From: an uncultured Collinsella sp. | GTDB taxonomy: Bacteria; Actinomycetota; Coriobacteriia; Coriobacteriales; Coriobacteriaceae | Length of the DNA stretch: 8,418 nt | Assembly (NCBI GenBank): GCA_958446785.1 | Contig: CAUCXP010000053.1 | Location: forward strand, 1 to 8,418 | Direction: 5' to 3' | Shown here: in pieces, positions 1 through 4,136 of the stretch | How the letters are laid out: each line of letters starts with the position of its first letter | How positions within the stretch are numbered: position 1 is the stretch's first letter | Notes under the pieces: generated by a model | The model's input: only the letters and a program-made list of their open reading frames with translations | What the model was told of the DNA's origin: nothing | Database searches by the model: none | Position numbers and translations under genes: made by a program

Positions 1-1
1 C

Positions 2-289
2 AAGCATATCGAGGTGCTGGGACGCACGGCGCACGATCTGTGCGAATCGGTCATGCTGCGCAGCGTGGGTCGTGCGCCTGCGGGTTTTTCGCGCACCGAC
101 TCGCTGGCGGGTATCATGGGCATGACGTTTATCAAGGCGATGGAATGTAGCCACGCGATGGACGAGGCTATGCTTTGCCGCGGCTTTGCCGGTGCGTATC
201 CGGCGCCCGCGCGCGCCGGGTTTGGCTGGCGCGATGCGGTCTATGCGGGCGGCGTGGCACTGCTGGCAGTGTTGTGCGCCGTGCTGTAG
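2..289 (+). CDS. ECF transporter transmembrane T component (CbiQ/EcfT family), 3' part only
   Basis: The open frame enters from the left edge and gives the last 95 residues of a protein, so its start is outside the window. EcfT/CbiQ proteins are membrane scaffolds that couple a substrate-binding S component to a pair of ABC ATPases, driving uptake of vitamins or of cobalt/nickel. The visible part holds the motif AM-x2-RGF (within DEAMLCRGFAG), typical of the cytoplasmic coupling helices of this family, and ends in a hydrophobic segment (AVYAGGVALLAVLCAVL) that fits the last membrane helix. The ATPase gene begins 46 bases downstream on the same strand, so the two are very likely one operon. 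A T gene followed by a single ATPase gene suggests the CbiMNQO (cobalt/nickel) layout, but the S component is not in view and the substrate is undecided. Confidence 0.75.
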   Translation, partial: KHIEVLGRTAHDLCESVMLRSVGRAPAGFSRTDSLAGIMGMTFIKAMECSHAMDEAMLCRGFAGAYPAPARAGFGWRDAVYAGGVALLAVLCAVL

Positions 290-320
290 GCGCTGCTGGT
301 TCTTGCTGGGGATGCAAATA

Positions 321-328
321 GGGAAGGG
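321..328 (+). promoter_or_regulatory. Ribosome binding site deciding the TTG start of the ECF ATPase
   Basis: GGGAAGGG lies 7 bases before the TTG at 336. The in-frame ATG at 312 lies upstream of this site, with only a poorly placed G-run before it, and the ATG at 348 is 19 bases away. The spacing therefore favours TTG 336. Confidence 0.45.
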
Positions 329-335
329 CGACGTT

Positions 336-1103
336 TTGACGATCGATATGAATAGTGCGGTGGGCACGAACGGTGCGGGCGGCGAGGCCGCGCCGCTCAT
401 CGAGCTGCGCAACGTGGTGTTCTCATATACGGGGCATACGGTGGTCGACGGCGTTTCGCTGCAGGTCGATCGTGGTGAACTCGTTGCCCTGCTTGGTCCT
501 AACGGTTGTGGCAAGACGACGATCATGCGCCTTATTAACGGCCTTGAGCTCACGGACGCGGGTGCGTACCTGTTCGATGGGCGCGTGGTCGATGCGGCAT
601 ATCTCAAGGATTCCGCAGCCGCTCAGCGTTTTCATCAGCGCGTGGGCTTTGTGTTCCAGAATGCCGACGCCCAGCTGTTCTGTGCCACGGTGGGCGAGGA
701 AGTTGCTTTTGGTCCCGCGCAGATGGGGCTGCCGACAGACGAGATCGAGCGCCGCGTCCGCGATGCCATGGAGCTGTTCCAGGTTGCCGATCTGGTCGAT
801 GCCTCGCCCTATCAGCTTTCGGGCGGGCAAAAGAAGCGCGTTGCGCTGGCGGCAGTCGTATCGATGAACCCCGATATCCTAGTGCTCGATGAGCCCACCA
901 ACGGGCTCGATGAGGACTCGTGCGACATCGTAGTCAACTTTTTGCTGGCCTACGTTGCTGCCGGTAAGACGGTTTTGATGAGTACGCACCATCAAGATTT
1001 GGTGCGCCGCTTGGGGGCCCGTGCCATCTATATCGATCGATATCACCATGTGGTCGAGGCGCCTTCGCCGTCGTATGGAACCGAGAGCGGTGCTGCGGAA
1101 TAG
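336..1103 (+). CDS. ECF transporter ATP-binding protein (CbiO/EcfA family)
   Basis: This is the ATPase subunit that powers an energy-coupling-factor importer at the cytoplasmic face of the membrane. With the TTG start it has 255 residues, normal for the family. All ABC motifs are present in order: Walker A GPNGCGKTT (54-62), Q-loop FQNADAQLF with Gln108, signature LSGGQ (161-165), Walker B DILVLDE (180-186) and the switch histidine in STHH (218). The Q-loop form FQNxDxQLF is typical of CbiO/EcfA rather than other ABC ATPases. The gene follows the T component. Only one ATPase gene is seen, so the complex probably uses a homodimer, as in CbiMNQO systems, unless a partner is encoded upstream. 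The family call is firm. The exact start (312, 336 or 348) and the substrate are uncertain. Confidence 0.88.
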   Translation: MTIDMNSAVGTNGAGGEAAPLIELRNVVFSYTGHTVVDGVSLQVDRGELVALLGPNGCGKTTIMRLINGLELTDAGAYLFDGRVVDAAYLKDSAAAQRFHQRVGFVFQNADAQLFCATVGEEVAFGPAQMGLPTDEIERRVRDAMELFQVADLVDASPYQLSGGQKKRVALAAVVSMNPDILVLDEPTNGLDEDSCDIVVNFLLAYVAAGKTVLMSTHHQDLVRRLGARAIYIDRYHHVVEAPSPSYGTESGAAE

Positions 1104-1123
1104 TTGCTGCGTAGAGGATGCGT

Positions 1124-1142
1124 AGCCGCCCGCGCGGCTTTG
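1124..1142 (+). terminator. Possible weak terminator hairpin after the ECF operon
   Basis: AGCCGC (1124-1129) and GCGGCT (1134-1139) form a 6-bp GC-rich stem with a 4-base loop, 20 bases after the ATPase stop. Only two further T residues follow before TGCC, so as an intrinsic terminator it is weak. Confidence 0.35.
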
Positions 1143-1148
1143 CCGTGA

Positions 1149-1157
1149 TGGTATAGT
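1149..1157 (+). promoter_or_regulatory. Extended -10 promoter for the phospholipase-like gene
   Basis: TGG-TATAGT is an extended -10 element (TGn plus 5 of 6 matches to TATAAT). No good -35 is visible, as is common with extended -10 promoters. Transcription would start near 1164, giving a leader of about 20 bases before the start codon at 1184. Confidence 0.5.
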
Positions 1158-1183
1158 TATCCAGGTTTTTTATGGGGGTGGCT

Positions 1184-2032
1184 ATGCCAAGTTGGAACAT
1201 TCATATCGCTCAAACGGAGCGCTTGCTGGCACGTGCTAGCGTGCTTGCCGATAGCGTGCGCGACCGCAATGCCTTTTTGTTTGGCTGCGTGGTTCCGGAT
1301 ATCTTCGTGGGCTATATGGTCCCTGGCATCGCCGATCCCATCCCGTACCGCATTACGCACTTTGCCAAGCCCGAGCCTATCCCTAAGCCGCGCGAGCACG
1401 AGTTCTGGGATACCTATGTGGCGCCGCTGCTTAAAGGCGCACCCGCGGGCGAACCTGCTGAGGCTACCTCGATTGTCGAGGAGCGCGAGCGACTGAACCG
1501 CGTGCACTATCCTCAGCGCTACAGGGATGCCGAGCCGGTTGTCGGTCCCGGCGCCTGTGAGTTCTCGCTTGCGTCCGAAGATGTGGCGCAGTCGCTGCTC
1601 GATTTAACGCTGGGCGTCTGGTCGCATCTGGTGGCCGACACGGTATGGAACACGCGTGTGAACCAGTATCTGGAAGCACACGGCGGCAAGCCGTGCGAGG
1701 AATTCCGCATTAAAAAGCAGGGCGATTTTGACTGGTTTGGCAAGACGCTGGGCATCGTTTCCATTCCGCGTGCGACCGATCGCCTCTATACCGCTGCGAC
1801 GCGTTTTGGGCAGTATCCCATCCATAAAGAATATGTGCTCAAGACTATCGGCGTCATGCACGAGATTGTACGCGAAAACCCCGGCGAGCCCGATCATCCG
1901 CCGTATCGCCTGCTAACCGAGGAGTTTTTCGATGCAACGTTTACCGAGGTCATCGAGCTGACCGAGGCGGGATTTGCGGCTCGCGTTGCTGCTTCTGACG
2001 TTCCCGCAGTCCCCCTGATCGCTAGCTGTTAG
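1184..2032 (+). CDS. Zinc-dependent phospholipase C family protein
   Basis: The product has 282 residues and resembles the bacterial zinc-dependent phospholipase C/nuclease-like fold family (PF00882 type). Visible signs are the N-terminal MPSWNIHI (Trp4, His7), NAFLFGCVVPDI with Asp39, ITHF with His59, and LGVWSHLVADTVWN with His148 and Asp152. In this family such His/Asp residues bind the zinc ions. There is no signal peptide, so unlike the secreted clostridial toxin it is probably cytoplasmic, and its substrate is unknown. Many such proteins in gut bacteria are uncharacterised, and real phospholipase activity should not be assumed. I chose ATG 1184 because the family usually begins MPxW and GGGGG sits 5 bases upstream; an in-frame ATG at 1172 would add four residues. 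The gene appears to be transcribed alone. Confidence 0.72.
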   Translation: MPSWNIHIAQTERLLARASVLADSVRDRNAFLFGCVVPDIFVGYMVPGIADPIPYRITHFAKPEPIPKPREHEFWDTYVAPLLKGAPAGEPAEATSIVEERERLNRVHYPQRYRDAEPVVGPGACEFSLASEDVAQSLLDLTLGVWSHLVADTVWNTRVNQYLEAHGGKPCEEFRIKKQGDFDWFGKTLGIVSIPRATDRLYTAATRFGQYPIHKEYVLKTIGVMHEIVRENPGEPDHPPYRLLTEEFFDATFTEVIELTEAGFAARVAASDVPAVPLIASC

Positions 2033-2166
2033 CCGGCCGGCTTAACGGTGAACAGTTCATTCCAATTGACCAACGGCTCCCGTCGCAGGGCGTCTTCGGT
2101 GGTGCGCTCGGCATCGGAGAGGCTTGCGACTGAACACAAATCGATGATGCGGCATACGAAGAAGGT
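2029..2166 (-). pseudogene. Probable 3' remnant of a lost minus-strand gene
   Basis: On the minus strand an open frame of 45 codons plus TAA runs between an in-frame TAG (2167-2169) and the stop at 2029-2031. It has no ATG, and the only start-like codon inside is a TTG with no ribosome site. It nevertheless looks coding: about three quarters of third positions are G or C, and the peptide is a plausible hydrophilic C-terminus (SDAERTTEDALRREPLVNWN, then ELFTVKPAG). Its stop overlaps the stop of the convergent phospholipase-like gene. Upstream it is cut off by the pyk terminator. The simplest reading is a gene whose 5' part was deleted. I do not recognise the family. Confidence 0.4.
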
Positions 2167-2168
2167 CT

Positions 2169-2205
2169 AAAAAGGGCCCGGAAGGCAAAGCCTTCCGGGC
2201 CCTTT
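2169..2205 (-). terminator. Strong intrinsic terminator of pyk
   Basis: A perfect 16-bp stem (arms 2171-2186 and 2190-2205) closes a 3-base loop. On the minus strand it is followed by a run of five T (2173 to 2169, partly shared with the stem base). It begins about 28 bases after the pyk stop codon. Read on the plus strand it has only TTT, so it could act weakly in both directions and also stop the phospholipase-like transcript. Confidence 0.9.
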
Positions 2206-2233
2206 GCAATGCAAATATGCTTGCAAGTACGAC

Positions 2234-3694
2234 TTAGCGCACCTGAGCGACGTAAGCGACGTTGGTCGAGGAGACCTTGTCCTCGAGCTGGACGCTCATG
2301 CGGGGATCGCCGGCGGTAGCGACGGTCAAATCGCCAGCCTCGACGTAGCCGAGCTCCTTAGCGGTCTCGATCGCCTTGACGATCGTGCCGTTGACGGTGC
2401 CCTGGGTAATCTCGGCCTGGTGCGGGATAACGCCCCAGTACATGATCATCTGCTGGACGGCCCACTCGTGGCGGGAGAACGCGCAGATCGGCATGTTGGG
2501 GCGGAAGTGCGAGATCAGGCGAGCGGTACGACCGGTGGTCGTCGGCACGGTGATGCACTTGGCGCCAACGGTGGTGGCCATGTTCACAGCGGACATACCC
2601 ACAACGTTGTTGACAACGCGGGTGCCGTGAGCATCGGCCGGAACCTCGAGCGGAGCGTGAGCCGGGAGGTACTTCTCGGTCTCGAGAGCAATGCTGGCCT
2701 GCATCTTAACGGCCTCGACCGGGTACTTACCGGCAGCGGACTCGCCAGAGAGCATAACGGCGTCGGTGCCGTCGTAGATGGCGTTAGCAACGTCGGCAAC
2801 CTCGGCGCGCGTCGGGCGCGGGTTCTGCTGCATGGAGTCGAGCATCTGCGTAGCGGTGATAACGGGCTTGTAGGCCGCGTTGCACTTGGCGATGATCTCC
2901 TTCTGGATGTGCGGAACGAGCTCGGGCTTGATCTCGATGCCCAGGTCGCCACGGGCGACCATGATGCCGTCGGAAGCCTCGAGAATCTCGTCGAAGTTCT
3001 CGACGCCCAAGGCGCACTCGATCTTCGGGAAGATCGTCACGTGCTCGCCGCCGTTCTCGCGGCAAAGCTCGCGGATGCCGCGGACGGACTCGCCGTCACG
3101 GATGAAGGAAGCGGCGATGTAGTCGATGTTCTCGGTCAGGCCAAAGAGGATGTCCTGACGATCGCGCTCGGTGATGGCGGGCAGCGAGATGTTGACGTTG
3201 GGCATGTTGACGCCCTTGCGCTCGCCGATCAGGCCGTCGTTCTTAACGACGCAGGTCATGTCCTGGCCACTGACGGACTCGACCTCGAGGGCAACCAGGC
3301 CGTCATCGATCAGGATGAGGGAGCCCTTCTCGACCTCGGAGGGCAGAGCCAGGTAGTCGAGGGAGATGTGCTCAGCGGTGCCGTGGAAATCCTCGGACGT
3401 GGGCTGAGCGGTGACGACGATCTTATCGCCGGTCTTGACGGCAACCTTCTTGCCGTCGACCAGAAGGCCGGTGCGGACCTCGGGGCCCTTGGTGTCGAGC
3501 AGGATGCCGACAGGCAGACCGAGCTCCTTGGAAATACGGCGGACGCGCTCGATGCGACCGTGGTGCTCGTCGTAGGAGCCGTGCGAGAAGTTAAAACGGG
3601 CGACGTTCATGCCCGCCTTGATCATCTCGCGGATGGTCTCGTCGCTATCGCAGGCGGGACCCATGGTGCATACAATCTTAGTGCGCTTGTACAT
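2234..3694 (-). CDS. pyk: Pyruvate kinase
   Basis: This enzyme performs the last step of glycolysis, converting phosphoenolpyruvate and ADP to pyruvate and ATP in the cytoplasm. The protein has 486 residues, close to the usual 470-480, and lacks the extra PEP-utilising domain that some Gram-positive forms carry at the C-terminus. Visible landmarks are KIVCTMGPAC at the N-terminus, the nucleotide/phosphate site RFNFSHG (33-39), DTKGPEVR (67-74), the catalytic lysine in FPKIE (Lys224) with metal ligands Glu226 and Asp250 (MVARGDLGIE), and Thr282 in ITATQMLDSM. The C-terminal allosteric-type domain is complete. ATG 3694 is supported by GGAGG (3700-3704) at 5-base spacing and by the family's N-terminus. 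It is a single-gene unit, divergent from the ATPase gene. The biased, GC-ending codons fit a highly expressed gene. Confidence 0.97.
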   Translation of the reverse strand: MYKRTKIVCTMGPACDSDETIREMIKAGMNVARFNFSHGSYDEHHGRIERVRRISKELGLPVGILLDTKGPEVRTGLLVDGKKVAVKTGDKIVVTAQPTSEDFHGTAEHISLDYLALPSEVEKGSLILIDDGLVALEVESVSGQDMTCVVKNDGLIGERKGVNMPNVNISLPAITERDRQDILFGLTENIDYIAASFIRDGESVRGIRELCRENGGEHVTIFPKIECALGVENFDEILEASDGIMVARGDLGIEIKPELVPHIQKEIIAKCNAAYKPVITATQMLDSMQQNPRPTRAEVADVANAIYDGTDAVMLSGESAAGKYPVEAVKMQASIALETEKYLPAHAPLEVPADAHGTRVVNNVVGMSAVNMATTVGAKCITVPTTTGRTARLISHFRPNMPICAFSRHEWAVQQMIMYWGVIPHQAEITQGTVNGTIVKAIETAKELGYVEAGDLTVATAGDPRMSVQLEDKVSSTNVAYVAQVR

Positions 3695-3757
3695 TCAGAC
3701 CTCCATCTGACATCGTCTTGCGCTGATAGATAAACCATAAGAAATAAAACCGAGATG

Positions 3758-3763
3758 ATTATA
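3758..3763 (-). promoter_or_regulatory. pyk promoter, consensus -10 box
   Basis: Read on the minus strand this is a perfect TATAAT. A candidate -35, TTGGGG, lies 19 bases upstream within the T-rich stretch around 3783-3790, which is a weak match at long spacing. The predicted start near 3751 gives a 5' leader of about 55 bases ending in the GGAGG ribosome site of pyk. Confidence 0.65.
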
Positions 3764-3764
3764 A

Positions 3765-3810
3765 CGAAATGCCGACCGAATACCCCAAAAAATCGACCGT
3801 ATGCCGAAAT
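3765..3810. repeat. Clustered short direct repeats over the pyk promoter
   Basis: Three short words occur twice each within 46 bases: CGAAAT (3765, 3805), ATGCCGA (3769, 3801) and CGACCG (3773, 3794). They lie just upstream of the pyk -10 box and across its -35 region, a suitable place for a regulator to bind. No known operator is recognised. Confidence 0.35.
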
Positions 3811-3944
3811 GGAAGTTCATTTTTTGCGGGAAAAACGGTATATGAAAAATCTTTACCAACCACTCCAACCGCTGCTATCTGGGCGATATGTCAGTTTGGC
3901 GATGTGCCGAAGAAAAAACGTTTTACCAATGTTGAGCATCACAC

Positions 3945-3968
3945 GGTCTGCACCGTTGCGTGCGGACC
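3945..3968. repeat. 9-bp inverted repeat in the pyk/ATPase intergenic region
   Basis: GGTCTGCAC (3945-3953) and GTGCGGACC (3960-3968) pair over 9 positions with one G-T, around a 6-base loop. No T-run follows, so it is not an intrinsic terminator. It lies 20 bases upstream of the proposed -35 of the ATPase promoter and could be an operator. The rest of 3764-3988 is AT-richer than the flanks and shows no convincing gene. Confidence 0.4.
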
Positions 3969-3988
3969 ATATTTCCAAACCGATTGTT

Positions 3989-4018
3989 TTGGCTAGACGC
4001 GTCGCTTTGGGGTACCAT
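3989..4018 (+). promoter_or_regulatory. Predicted promoter of the P-type ATPase gene
   Basis: TTGGCT (3989-3994) and TACCAT (4013-4018) stand 18 bases apart; each matches the consensus at 4 of 6 positions. The start would be near 4025, just before the first hairpin of the structured leader, which supports the choice. The transcript leader is then about 112 bases. Confidence 0.4.
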
Positions 4019-4032
4019 AGCTCCACTATCAA

Positions 4033-4129
4033 CTGCCGCTCAGCACGGCAGCCTTGATGAGCCCTTGCCCTTCTCCTGGGAATTATGATCGGGCATCAAT
4101 CTGCTGAGTGGCCCGAATCCCAGGAGGGG
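4033..4129 (+). promoter_or_regulatory. Structured leader RNA that sequesters the ATPase ribosome site (riboswitch candidate)
   Basis: Hairpin P1 is CTGCCG/CGGCAG (4033-4038, 4046-4051) with a 7-base loop CTCAGCA. Hairpin P2 pairs 4070-4081 with 4118-4129: 12 pairs including two G-T, with CTCCTGGGA against TCCCAGGAG as the perfect core. Its 3' arm is the Shine-Dalgarno AGGAGGGG (4122-4129), so translation would be off when it forms. Within P2 a further stem TCGGGC/GCCCGA (4089-4094, 4111-4116) closes a 16-base loop containing TGCTGAG (4102-4108), the exact complement of the P1 loop, allowing a 7-bp kissing contact. A competing stem, TTGATG/CATCAA (4054-4059, 4094-4099) plus CCC/GGG, would break the inner stem. 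The design suggests control of translation, perhaps by the transported cation. I do not recognise a known riboswitch class. Confidence 0.6.
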
Positions 4130-4136
4130 ACTCTAT

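Noticed and set aside
186..335. An upstream extension of the ECF ATPase frame from position 186
   Set aside because: It overlaps the end of the T-component gene in another frame, gives a Cys/Arg/Trp-rich peptide unlike ABC ATPases, and the GGGAAGGG ribosome site points to 336.
2031..2042. Perfect 12-bp palindrome AGCCGGCCGGCT after the phospholipase-like gene
   Set aside because: It has no room for a loop beyond a few bases and no T-run follows, so it cannot be called a terminator; it may be chance in GC-rich DNA.
2204..3733. A 509-codon open frame on the plus strand opposite pyk
   Set aside because: It is the antisense shadow of a clear pyruvate kinase gene. Its product is a low-complexity Asp/Leu/Gly/Val-rich sequence with no recognisable domain, an artefact of GC-biased codons.
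3755..4057. A 100-codon plus-strand open frame in the pyk/ATPase intergenic region
   Set aside because: It has no ribosome site and no family resemblance, starts inside the pyk promoter and runs through the ATPase promoter and the first leader hairpin.
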